NCBI RefSeq assembly: GCF_030409715.1
Contig: NZ_JAUFQI010000001.1
Span: forward strand, 789,001-853,000
Source of the DNA: Reinekea marina
GTDB taxonomy: Bacteria; Pseudomonadota; Gammaproteobacteria; Pseudomonadales; Natronospirillaceae
DNA: 64,000 nucleotides
Direction of reading: 5' to 3'
The first letter of the stretch is position 1; every line of letters starts with the position of its first letter. The translations under genes and the position numbers were made by a program. The notes beneath the pieces are model-generated. The model was not told the origin of the DNA and ran no database searches. It was given only the letters and a program-made list of their open reading frames with translations. Positions 54,299 through 62,465 of the stretch are shown piece by piece.

Positions 54299-55549
54299 GT
54301 GAAGATTTTATGGCTTAGCCATCAGTTGCCTTACCCTCCTAAAGGAGGTGGGTACCAGCGATCCTTCAATATGATAAAGGAGGTCGGCAAAAAACATGAT
54401 GTTGACTTTATCTCATTAGCAGCAAAATCTGCATTAACAGATAGCTTTGGTGATGTAAAAGTAGGTATAGACATGGCATCAAAGGAGATTGGAAAGTATG
54501 TCAATATAGTATCCATCTCGATAATTGGCAGTGTTAATAGGACCGAAAACGCAAAATTTCTTGCGTTGAAATCTATTTTCTCAAGAAAGACTTATGATGA
54601 AAATTATTATTCAAGTGAAGAATTTTCAATAGCATTAAAGAATAAATTAAGTGAGGTTAAATACGATTTAATATACGTAGATACTATAGGGCTAATGCCT
54701 CTATTGGGCAAAATTAATTCACCAGTAATATTAAACCACCATAATATAGAGTCTTTAATGTTGGAACGCAGACGACTTAAAGAATCAAATATATTTAAGA
54801 AAATAGTCTTTTATATTGAATCTCGTAAGATGAAGCAATTAGAACGTGAATACATTGGTAGCGTAAATGCCAATATAACCTGCTCTGAATTAGATGAAAG
54901 TCGATTAAATAATATATTGAACTGCACTACATACTGTATTCCAAATGGGGTAGATACCAGTTATTTTAGAAGGCGAACTGAATATAAACCGAAAACAGCT
55001 AAAGGCTTGATATTTATTGGTGGTCTAGGTTGGTATCCAAATGCTGATGCTATGAAGTATTTTGCTACAAGCATTTACCCTGAAATTAAAAAAGAGTTTG
55101 GTGATATTGTCATAGATATTATTGGGCGAGGTAACCTTTCAGAGCTTGATGCGTTGGCAAGTCGTGATACTAATTTTAGGGTACACGGGTTTGTAGACGA
55201 TATATTGGCTCCTATGGAAAATGCTGAAGCTTACATTTGCCCAATCCGAGATGGTGGGGGCACTAAGCTGAAAGTATTGGATGCCTTAGCAATGGGCATC
55301 CCCTTGATTGCACATCCAATCGCATGTGAAGGCATCGATGTTGAAAATGGAAAGAATGTTCTGTTCGCAAAAACACCTAAACAGTATTGTGAACAACTCG
55401 CTAAATTAAAAAGTAGTAGCGAGTTGGCAGAAAGGTTGTCTAGAGAAGGGCAGATTCTCATCAATAAGAAATATAGCTACCATATAATTGGTGAGAACAT
55501 TAATTCGTTGTTTAAGAAAATTTTTAATGAAGCCTCACGTGCTCGTTGA
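54299..55549 (+). CDS. Glycosyltransferase family 4
   Basis: 416 residues, GT-B fold. MKILWLSHQLPYPPKGGGYQ with RSFNMI is close to the group found in exosortase loci. Later motifs: NHHNIESLMLERRRLKE, IPNGVDTSYFRRR, LIFIGGLGWYPNADAMKYF, and the donor site PIRDGGGTKLKVLDALAMGI. Retaining transfer of one sugar residue, donor unknown. Gap to the ligase gene 9 nt; AGGAG lies 7 nt before the GTG start. Confidence 0.9.
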   Translation: MKILWLSHQLPYPPKGGGYQRSFNMIKEVGKKHDVDFISLAAKSALTDSFGDVKVGIDMASKEIGKYVNIVSISIIGSVNRTENAKFLALKSIFSRKTYDENYYSSEEFSIALKNKLSEVKYDLIYVDTIGLMPLLGKINSPVILNHHNIESLMLERRRLKESNIFKKIVFYIESRKMKQLEREYIGSVNANITCSELDESRLNNILNCTTYCIPNGVDTSYFRRRTEYKPKTAKGLIFIGGLGWYPNADAMKYFATSIYPEIKKEFGDIVIDIIGRGNLSELDALASRDTNFRVHGFVDDILAPMENAEAYICPIRDGGGTKLKVLDALAMGIPLIAHPIACEGIDVENGKNVLFAKTPKQYCEQLAKLKSSSELAERLSREGQILINKKYSYHIIGENINSLFKKIFNEASRAR

Positions 55550-55555
55550 ACTTAG

Positions 55556-56890
55556 ATGCAAGAGGGTGGTTGGAAAGTGAAAAACCTATTTAAATATCTA
55601 CCTAATTATATTCAAAACACCATAGTTTCGAATTATGGTGTTTATCAAACTAATATAAGATATAAAAGGAACTTAGGTAAACCATACAGTGACATCTACT
55701 CCAATAATACAGTTGAAGACGAAGAAAAAATTAACATACTATTGAGGTCGATAGTAAAGCATGCCGTAGAAACGGTTCCTTTTTATAAAAAAATATACCG
55801 TTTAGACCCATTCAAAATCGAAAATTTTACTAAAGATGATTTGGTTAATGCGTTTCCAGTGATTAATAAGGAAATTGTCCAAGAAAACTTAAATGATTTT
55901 ATTTCAGAAGATTATAAAATGAATTCCTTAATTGAAATGCGAACCAGTGGTACTACTGGATCGCCTGGCAGGTACTTCGCCTCTAAAGGTGATAGGGCAA
56001 GGAATTACTTCTTTTTTAGAAATATATTAAAATCTCTAGGCGCGGATTACAATTCTAAAAGCTGTACAATAGCAGCTAGACCAATCGGAGGTATAAAGCC
56101 GAAACAAATCTCTAATATGGATTATTATAATAATACTTTATATCTTTCGAGCTTTAAGTTTAATAAAGACACTATTAAGTACTACATAGAGGCGTTAAAT
56201 AAATTTAAACCAATATACATAGATAGCTTTCCGTCCTCAATTCACTCGATTGTTTTGTTAGCTGAAGCCCAAGGTCTGAAATTAAACTTTAAATTAAGAT
56301 TCCTAATTCTATCGTCCGAGACAATATCAGAGAAACACAGAATAGCTATTAGGCGGTTTTTTAAAGACCCTATACTGATTGACCAGTATGGTAGTGTTGA
56401 AATGGTAGCAAGCTTATGGAGAGCAGATAGAGCCCCATTTCATCTGGATTCCTACTATTCAATCCCAGAGTTTTTAGATGCCGAGAATGGAGCTTTTAAC
56501 TTTATTTCAACTTCACTAATTAGAAAAGCCATGCCACTAATAAGATATGATACTAATGATCTGGTGCATTTAAATAAGAAAGAAGAAGTAGTAGAGATAA
56601 TAGGGCGTGTTGAGGATACGATAGTTACACCTAATGGAAATAGAGTGCAAAGGTTTGATTCTATATATAAAGGAATAGAAGGAATAAATGAGGGGCAGGT
56701 AGTTCAAGTTAGAACTGATTTAATTGAGGTTAGAATAGTTGTAACGAGTAAATTTAATTCAAATGATGAACTTCAAATTAAGAAAAATACTGAATATTAC
56801 CTCCAAGACAAAGTAGAAGTTAAGGTAAAATGTGTGAGTGAAATACCTCGTACTAAAAGTGGAAAATTTAAAGCAGTTGTATCGTTATAA
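55556..56890 (+). CDS. CapK/phenylacetate-CoA ligase-like adenylate-forming protein
   Basis: 444 residues. The ATP/AMP-binding motif RTSGTTGSPGRYFASKG is typical of the adenylating superfamily; LIDQYGSVEMVASLWRADR and VEIIGRVEDTIVTPNGNRVQ are the later core motifs, with the C-terminal Lys in PRTKSGKFK. CapK-type members occur in many capsule and O-antigen loci, where they may activate an acid for glycan acylation. The ATG is at 55556; a GTG at 55577 with an upstream GAGG could be the true start. Six nucleotides follow the previous gene. Confidence 0.85.
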   Translation: MQEGGWKVKNLFKYLPNYIQNTIVSNYGVYQTNIRYKRNLGKPYSDIYSNNTVEDEEKINILLRSIVKHAVETVPFYKKIYRLDPFKIENFTKDDLVNAFPVINKEIVQENLNDFISEDYKMNSLIEMRTSGTTGSPGRYFASKGDRARNYFFFRNILKSLGADYNSKSCTIAARPIGGIKPKQISNMDYYNNTLYLSSFKFNKDTIKYYIEALNKFKPIYIDSFPSSIHSIVLLAEAQGLKLNFKLRFLILSSETISEKHRIAIRRFFKDPILIDQYGSVEMVASLWRADRAPFHLDSYYSIPEFLDAENGAFNFISTSLIRKAMPLIRYDTNDLVHLNKKEEVVEIIGRVEDTIVTPNGNRVQRFDSIYKGIEGINEGQVVQVRTDLIEVRIVVTSKFNSNDELQIKKNTEYYLQDKVEVKVKCVSEIPRTKSGKFKAVVSL

Positions 56891-56900
56891 GGTCTTCAAT

Positions 56901-57494
56901 ATGACACTCGTAATTCACGTTTTACTAAAGATTTTTGACACTATCTTATCTTTGATTCTAAGGCTATATAAAAATGTTAGTATAGGGAGTGGGTTTAGAG
57001 CTAAAGGTATACCACTGTTAAATGCTTGGGACGGAGGAGAGATTGTTATTGGCAACAATGTTCAGCTAAATTCTAGAAACCGCGGCTATCATGTGAGTAT
57101 GTATTCGCCCGTTAAATTATTCGCTGAATCAAATAATACCCTTATTCGAATTGGAGATAGGACAAGAATTCATGGGTCTTGCATTCATGCAATAAAAAGA
57201 ATCGAAATTGGAAAAAACTGTTTAATCGCAGCTAATTGCCAAATAATGGACAGCAGTGGTCATGAGTTATGTTTAGAAAACCCTGAAGATCGAATAAATT
57301 CTAAAGGAAAAGGAAAAGCGATCTTTATCCACGATAACGTTTGGTTGGGGACGGGTTGTATTATAATGCCTGGCGTAACAATAGGGGCTGGGACGGTAGT
57401 TAGCGCAAATAGTGTGGTCATCAGGGATTTACCACCTGGCGTTGTTGCTGCGGGAAATCCTGCGAGGGTCATTAAAGAAATAGTGCATGTATAA
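56901..57494 (+). CDS. Hexapeptide-repeat (LbH) acyltransferase
   Basis: 197 residues from the ATG at 56901 (AAGG about 8 nt upstream). It starts with a hydrophobic helix, then a left-handed beta-helix made of repeats such as IVIGNNVQLNS, IRIGDRTRIHGSC, IEIGKNCLIAANCQI and VWLGTGCIIMPGVTIGAGTV. A catalytic His is present in the SGHELCLENP loop. It is a trimeric O-acetyl- or acyltransferase acting on a glycan sugar. It follows the CapK-like gene by 10 nt, and the pair could supply and use an activated acid (inference). Confidence 0.88.
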   Translation: MTLVIHVLLKIFDTILSLILRLYKNVSIGSGFRAKGIPLLNAWDGGEIVIGNNVQLNSRNRGYHVSMYSPVKLFAESNNTLIRIGDRTRIHGSCIHAIKRIEIGKNCLIAANCQIMDSSGHELCLENPEDRINSKGKGKAIFIHDNVWLGTGCIIMPGVTIGAGTVVSANSVVIRDLPPGVVAAGNPARVIKEIVHV

Positions 57495-57691
57495 TTGTAT
57501 TATTGACGTACACGGTTAGATTTAAAACCTATCACGCCGAAGAATTGACTTAATATGTTTAGTTGGTTGAATTCAATTAAAAAGTAATTCAAATTAGGAT
57601 ACTCATCACAATTTTCATCTATTCAACTATAAAAAATTTCAATTAGTACTAGTCTTCAACCACAATTTTGATAAATAGGTAGTGAGCTACT

Positions 57692-58564
57692 ATGAAAACG
57701 CAAATTATATTGTCTACATTTTTAGTAGCATCCTTAGTAAATGCTGAGCAATCGATCATAGGCAATGCAGATTTTATCTTAGAAGATAACTTCGAAAGCC
57801 TTACAGAGAGTAGTTTCTGGACATCTGATGCATGGGCAGACCGGGCAGCGAATTGCCCAGGTAGTTCTGAATATGGTAAGTCCTTGGTCTTTACTTATGC
57901 TCCTGACCGACCTGAAGAAGGTTCTGGTTGGTCAGAACAGCGATTTGAAATACCTTTAAATGCGGTGCAAATTGAAATGGAGTATGATTTGTTTGTTCCA
58001 GCCAATTATGTCAAAGCTCCAGGAAACCATAAAAATTTCGTGTTTTGGTCTGGTACTTATGGAATGTCTTCAGGAAATCTAGCGCTAGTTAGTGAGTCAT
58101 GGCCTACTGATGGCGGCAGTACACCTTCATTGTCTATAGGGCTTGACGGCAATGTTTACGGTCATACAATGAACAATAACGATGATAATTTATATGTAGA
58201 TGGTTTAGGTGGTTGGATAAACGTACACGTTTATATTGAGCTTGCAGACGCTGAAGATGATTTCGGAGTTTTCGACATTTCTAAAAATGGGAATTTAATT
58301 AACGGTACATCACATCCAAATGTTGAGGAAAATTGGGGCGCACCGATTATAAGTGAACAAGTCTCATACTCTAGTCGTGGTAATTATTTAAAATATGGGT
58401 ACTTATTAGGTTGGGCGAATGGAGGGTTTAGCGAGGTAACTCAGTTTTGTATTGATAATTTTAAATTTAAAGCTAATTCTACTATAAAGGCAACGGAAGG
58501 CGTCCCTGAGATAAGTTACCGGCCATTGCTACCTGGAGTCGAGAAGCAAATAAGTAATGACTAG
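57692..58564 (+). CDS. Secreted jelly-roll protein, polysaccharide-lyase-like fold
   Basis: 290 residues. The signal peptide is MKTQIILSTFLVASLVNA|EQS. The mature protein has the strand pattern of a concanavalin-A-like jelly roll: LEDNFESLTESSFWTSDAW, QIEMEYDLFVPANYV, NHKNFVFWSGTYGM, GWINVHVYIELADAEDDFG and DISKNGNLINGT, as in several alginate, glucuronan or heparin lyases. No catalytic set can be assigned. No PEP-CTERM signal or C-terminal anchor is visible. It is preceded by a 197-nt non-coding stretch and probably has its own promoter. A lyase or lectin acting on the locus polysaccharide is likely but not shown. Confidence 0.6.
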   Translation: MKTQIILSTFLVASLVNAEQSIIGNADFILEDNFESLTESSFWTSDAWADRAANCPGSSEYGKSLVFTYAPDRPEEGSGWSEQRFEIPLNAVQIEMEYDLFVPANYVKAPGNHKNFVFWSGTYGMSSGNLALVSESWPTDGGSTPSLSIGLDGNVYGHTMNNNDDNLYVDGLGGWINVHVYIELADAEDDFGVFDISKNGNLINGTSHPNVEENWGAPIISEQVSYSSRGNYLKYGYLLGWANGGFSEVTQFCIDNFKFKANSTIKATEGVPEISYRPLLPGVEKQISND

Positions 58565-58586
58565 TTCTTTATTTGCCTTACCGGCA

Positions 58587-59432
58587 TTATGATTTAAGTA
58601 GGAAATTGAAATAGCTAGTTGCCTCTTGTTTTGACCATATCCCTAATTTTACAAGAGGCCATTTGCCAACCTGGTTAATATTGACCGCTGAAGCACGGTG
58701 AAATCTAGCAGGTATCGTTTTAGTGTCCAGTGAGGCGAGAACAATAGCCCTATGAAAGCCTCCACCTCCTATTATAAACCTACTTTCATTATCATCAGTC
58801 AAAAACGTAGTGCCAATTAGGCCTAATGATCGATCATACCCATTGATTTTAATATTTTTATAAAGGGATGTAAGTCGATTAAACTCTAACCTTCCTTTTC
58901 TAATATTAACGGGGCCTGAGAAAGCCCACCCATCTTCAGGAAAGCGGAGTTGAGGCGCGCCGTGTTCTGCATTATCTTTATTATTCCACCACCGACCATC
59001 GTGATCTACTTCTTCTGGTGTTAACGATGACCATGGAGATAGAAACATATAGTGTGGTGGTAGTGTTTTTAATTCTTTAGGAGCGTTGTTAAATCCCTTA
59101 AACATTTCTGCAGCACTTTTCGGTTGCCAACTATTATAGAAGTCACACAAAATTGAATCTTCATACTTTAGATTAGGATTCTTTTCAAATTCTCTTAGTG
59201 TTTCTACAAATGGATTCCAATCGCTTTTTGAAAAGCCAATTCCTGTATGATGGGTGCAAAGTTCAGTAGGGCAGTAGAAACCTGCTTCTTTACCGCCTTG
59301 GGTGAATAGTAGTGCTTCCTCTGGGTCATCAAACATTTGCTCAATTGGTTTTGGAGCATCTTTCTTTCTTAGTTCTAAGTCGAATACAGACAAGGCACCA
59401 TTTATAATATTTTTAGAGACTTTTTTGATCAT
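58587..59432 (-). CDS. Unrecognised protein in the glycan cassette
   Basis: 281 residues from the ATG at 59432 (AGGAGG upstream). It is soluble, with no signal peptide and no clear TM. Noteworthy segments are CPTELCTHHTGIGFSKSDW (two Cys and two His close together), CDFYNSWQPKSAAEMF, PPHYMFLSPWSSLTPEEVDH and RFIIGGGGFHRAIVLASL. I do not recognise the family. The Trp-, His- and Asp-rich middle suggests an enzyme or binding protein, but no catalytic set can be named. It lies 5 nt downstream of the ABC transporter gene, so the two share a transcript. It is convergent with the secreted jelly-roll gene. Confidence 0.7.
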   Translation of the reverse strand: MIKKVSKNIINGALSVFDLELRKKDAPKPIEQMFDDPEEALLFTQGGKEAGFYCPTELCTHHTGIGFSKSDWNPFVETLREFEKNPNLKYEDSILCDFYNSWQPKSAAEMFKGFNNAPKELKTLPPHYMFLSPWSSLTPEEVDHDGRWWNNKDNAEHGAPQLRFPEDGWAFSGPVNIRKGRLEFNRLTSLYKNIKINGYDRSLGLIGTTFLTDDNESRFIIGGGGFHRAIVLASLDTKTIPARFHRASAVNINQVGKWPLVKLGIWSKQEATSYFNFLLKS

Positions 59433-59437
59433 CAATT

Positions 59438-61246
59438 CTAAAGGCCTCCTTGCTTTTCGGCTTCAACTGCTCTAAGCAATGATTGGAACTCAATTGAGCT
59501 GTCTTCAAGGTCCTTGTAGGTCCCGCTATCTTTTACGGCACCGTCTTTAAATACTAAAATTTTATTTGCTTTCTCAACGGTAGATAACCTATGTGCTATC
59601 ATAATAACCGTTCTAGATTGTGCAAGGGCGTGAATATCCCTCATTATCTGCCTTTCAGTTCTATTGTCTAAGGCACTGGTGGCTTCGTCGAAGACAAGTA
59701 TTGCAGGGTCTTTATAAAGTGCACGAGCAATACCGATTCTCTGCTTTTGCCCGCCACTTAATCTAGAGCCTCTTTCGCCGAGAATAAAGTCGAAGTTGCT
59801 TTCACATTCGCAAATAAAGTCATAGATATTAGCCATCTTAGCCGCCTGTACCAAGCGATTTTCATCTATTTCATTTTCTGGAATACCAAGCGCTATATTT
59901 TCCCGAATTGATGCGTCTAGTATAAAAATTTCTTGCGCAACATAGCCTATTTGGCTTCGCCATGCCTTTATATTTGTTTTATCTAAATCTGTAGCACCTA
60001 CTGTAATTTTACCATTTGTTGGCAGCATTAACCCAAGTAGTAGGTCTATAGCAGTGCTTTTCCCTGCACCAGATGTACCTACCAATGCAGTTACTTGATT
60101 CTGTGCTATGCTAAAAGAACAGTTTTTTAATGCATACTTATCGGTGCTCGGATATTTATATTCTACGTCTGAAAATAAAACTTCGCCTTTTGGTGCTAGC
60201 TCACTACCGAGTTCTTTTAAAGGGCTGTAATGGTTTTTACTCTTAGTAATCTCTCTGTCTAAATCTAAAACTACTGAGCCGTTTGCTTTAATTTGTGAAA
60301 TCGACTTATAGATTGACTGGGCAGCGGGAAGAAGTTTATAGCCTGCCATGGCATACAAACTAATTATTCCAAGAGCTTCACTCGCTGTTCCCGAGGTTAA
60401 TAGTATGTATATTGCTAGTGCTAGAATTGAAGCAAATATCACCGTCTCGACTATAAATTTCGGTAAGTCTCCTGAAAGTACAATATACGATGATGCGGCG
60501 AGCCCTTTTTCAGTGACTGTTTTAACATTGTCTAAGTAAAAGTTCTCATTGCCTTTAAGCTTTACTTCTTTTATTCCACCTATACTTTCATCTAGTAATT
60601 TCAGCTTTTGTCTATTTAACTTTGATACTAACTTTCCGCTTTTTACGATCTTTGATCTTATCGTTTTGAAAATTAATAAATATAAAAGTGATACGATAGC
60701 GGTTGCCATTAACGATATTTTGATATCAATAATGAGCAGTCCTATAATGATAATAGCTGCAATAAAAACTTGAGATATTAAGGTAAAGATTGGTTGAATA
60801 ACCATGTACACCATTCTTGGTACTTCTTGGGTTAGCTGAGAGACTAATCGACTACTATTATTCATGGCAAAGAATGTATAGTCATTACTTAGATAGCTTT
60901 TATATACGGTGCTTTGTACATGTAAGCCTAATTTAATTGATATTTGTATTAGTTTCCAAAGGCTATATGCGGCAGTAGAATTACCTATTATTAGCAATGC
61001 TACTACGGCTAATGCATATATAACTATAAACTGAGTCAGAGAAGTAAATTCATACAACGAATAGAGGTATGAAAGTAATGCGTTGGTATTTAGGGATTCC
61101 GGATTACTGACTAATGTAATGAATGGAGCGAGTGATGCGATACTTATAACTTGAAGCAATGCCGTCGTTAAAAATAAGAATTGAAGTAAAATAATTTTCT
61201 TTCTATTCTCGCGCCCAACTAGTCTGATAAGTGCTTTAAAAAGCAT
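59438..61246 (-). CDS. ABC half-transporter (MsbA/PglK-like)
   Basis: 602 residues: six N-terminal TM helices (about 20-310), then the nucleotide-binding domain (about 345-590). Walker A is GTSGAGKSTA, the Q loop is QIGYVAQEIF, the signature is SRLSGGQKQR, Walker B is ILVFDEATSALD, and IAHRLSTVE is the H loop. Such homodimeric exporters flip lipid-linked sugars (PglK) or lipid A (MsbA). No Wzx flippase was seen in the window, so it may flip the glycan intermediate. GAGG is 10 nt before the ATG. Confidence 0.92.
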   Translation of the reverse strand: MLFKALIRLVGRENRKKIILLQFLFLTTALLQVISIASLAPFITLVSNPESLNTNALLSYLYSLYEFTSLTQFIVIYALAVVALLIIGNSTAAYSLWKLIQISIKLGLHVQSTVYKSYLSNDYTFFAMNNSSRLVSQLTQEVPRMVYMVIQPIFTLISQVFIAAIIIIGLLIIDIKISLMATAIVSLLYLLIFKTIRSKIVKSGKLVSKLNRQKLKLLDESIGGIKEVKLKGNENFYLDNVKTVTEKGLAASSYIVLSGDLPKFIVETVIFASILALAIYILLTSGTASEALGIISLYAMAGYKLLPAAQSIYKSISQIKANGSVVLDLDREITKSKNHYSPLKELGSELAPKGEVLFSDVEYKYPSTDKYALKNCSFSIAQNQVTALVGTSGAGKSTAIDLLLGLMLPTNGKITVGATDLDKTNIKAWRSQIGYVAQEIFILDASIRENIALGIPENEIDENRLVQAAKMANIYDFICECESNFDFILGERGSRLSGGQKQRIGIARALYKDPAILVFDEATSALDNRTERQIMRDIHALAQSRTVIMIAHRLSTVEKANKILVFKDGAVKDSGTYKDLEDSSIEFQSLLRAVEAEKQGGL

Positions 61247-61247
61247 A

Positions 61248-62396
61248 CTACAGCACCTCTAATTTGTTGATTTTATGATTCGATTTTTTTGTTATTGCAT
61301 TAGAAATTTTCATAATTTGATTTTTCTTTGAAAACAGATTGATTGCACGTGCTCTAGAAGCGAGGCTATGAGATTGGTGCTTTTGGGGATTGTTCGCATA
61401 CTCTGTAATTAATTGTGAGAGTTGAGTGTGATTTCCTGGTTGAATATATTCACCGCACTCGCCTGGTACAATAGTTTCTTTTAAACCCTGTAGCTCTGAC
61501 ACAATAACAGGAAGCCCAGACGCCATCATTTCTACACTAGACATTGTAAATGAATCCCACCCGGTAGATGCTATTGCCCCTAAAAAAGACGATCTCATTA
61601 GTTCTGCTATGTCATTCCTATAGCCTGCAAAAGTTACATGGTCTATGGCATTAGAGTTTTGGAGCAAGCTTAAATATGGTTCACTTTCAGTTCCCTTATT
61701 TCCACAAATAAGAAGATGAAAATTTATAAGATTGTTGCTTCTTTCTAGCTCTAGCATAGCATTTATAAGTACTCTTACACCCTTTCTTTCTTCCATGTGC
61801 CCAGAATAAAAGATAATGCGCCTATTGCTTGGGATATTGAATAAGGTATGGGCATAAGTGCTATCTTTTTTGGGGTAATATATTGAAGTATCAACGCCAA
61901 GTGGTATTACAGCGGTGTGTTTCTTTGGCACTCCTCTTCCATGTGTTGCGGTTTTTAACATTGAGTTGGATTCAAAAATAAACAGATTTGGAGCGTGTTT
62001 TCTTCTGAATATCCATTCGAACCTTTTATAAGCTAATTTTAATCCGGAATTAATTGAGCTCATACTGGCACCCCAATATGAAATTACATTGCTAATTCCA
62101 ATTTTTCGAGCAGTAGTTCCAATGATTGAAGGGTAGGGAAGATCGAACGCTAAAACAGTCTCAATAGAATATTCTTTGTGTAGCGATTCAAGTTTTTGTG
62201 CGTCCTCGTATGATTGATACTCTAGCTTAAATACACGTTCCTGCGGCTCGTTTAAAGATTTATATGACCAAAGAATATTTTCATTACTATAGCCCGCTAA
62301 AAGTGCTGCTTGCTTAAATGTTTCTTCTAGTGGTCCTATTGCGTAACCGGTATTTTGTTCACAGTGAAGCATTATTAGTATTGAGGAATTGGACAT
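61248..62396 (-). CDS. Glycosyltransferase family 4
   Basis: 382 residues, GT-B fold. LIMLHCEQNTGYAIGPLEET opens the acceptor domain; FESNSMLKTATHGRGVPKKH is close to the typical inter-domain segment. VIPLGVDTSIYYPK, IIFYSGHMEERKGVRVLINA and SSVEMMASGLPVIVSELQGL are the donor-side motifs, with the conserved Glu in SVEMMAS. Stop-to-start gap to the ABC gene is only one nucleotide. It is the last gene with low-GC composition. The sugar is unknown. Confidence 0.9.
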   Translation of the reverse strand: MSNSSILIMLHCEQNTGYAIGPLEETFKQAALLAGYSNENILWSYKSLNEPQERVFKLEYQSYEDAQKLESLHKEYSIETVLAFDLPYPSIIGTTARKIGISNVISYWGASMSSINSGLKLAYKRFEWIFRRKHAPNLFIFESNSMLKTATHGRGVPKKHTAVIPLGVDTSIYYPKKDSTYAHTLFNIPSNRRIIFYSGHMEERKGVRVLINAMLELERSNNLINFHLLICGNKGTESEPYLSLLQNSNAIDHVTFAGYRNDIAELMRSSFLGAIASTGWDSFTMSSVEMMASGLPVIVSELQGLKETIVPGECGEYIQPGNHTQLSQLITEYANNPQKHQSHSLASRARAINLFSKKNQIMKISNAITKKSNHKINKLEVL

Positions 62397-62465
62397 ATTT
62401 TTTTGCCAAAAAGTCGAATGATTAATTAAGATATTTAAATTATAAATTGCTCGTTTATATCTATG

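Larger units (their letters stand above)
52997..62465. other. AT-rich glycan cassette, probably exchangeable
   Basis: From the ligase gene to the end of the GT gene at 61248 the base composition drops clearly below the flanking genes; two sampled 60-base lines (53281 and 56161) are only 25% G+C. The genes are glycan-specific, with short or overlapping junctions. The right edge falls where a glycosyltransferase loses its normal C-terminus. No repeats, integrase or transposase were seen at the edges, so movement by homologous exchange is the simplest reading. Confidence 0.65.

Noticed and set aside
52997..62465. Genomic island with integrase or insertion sequences
   Set aside because: No integrase, transposase, direct repeats or tRNA gene were seen at the edges; only composition and gene content differ.
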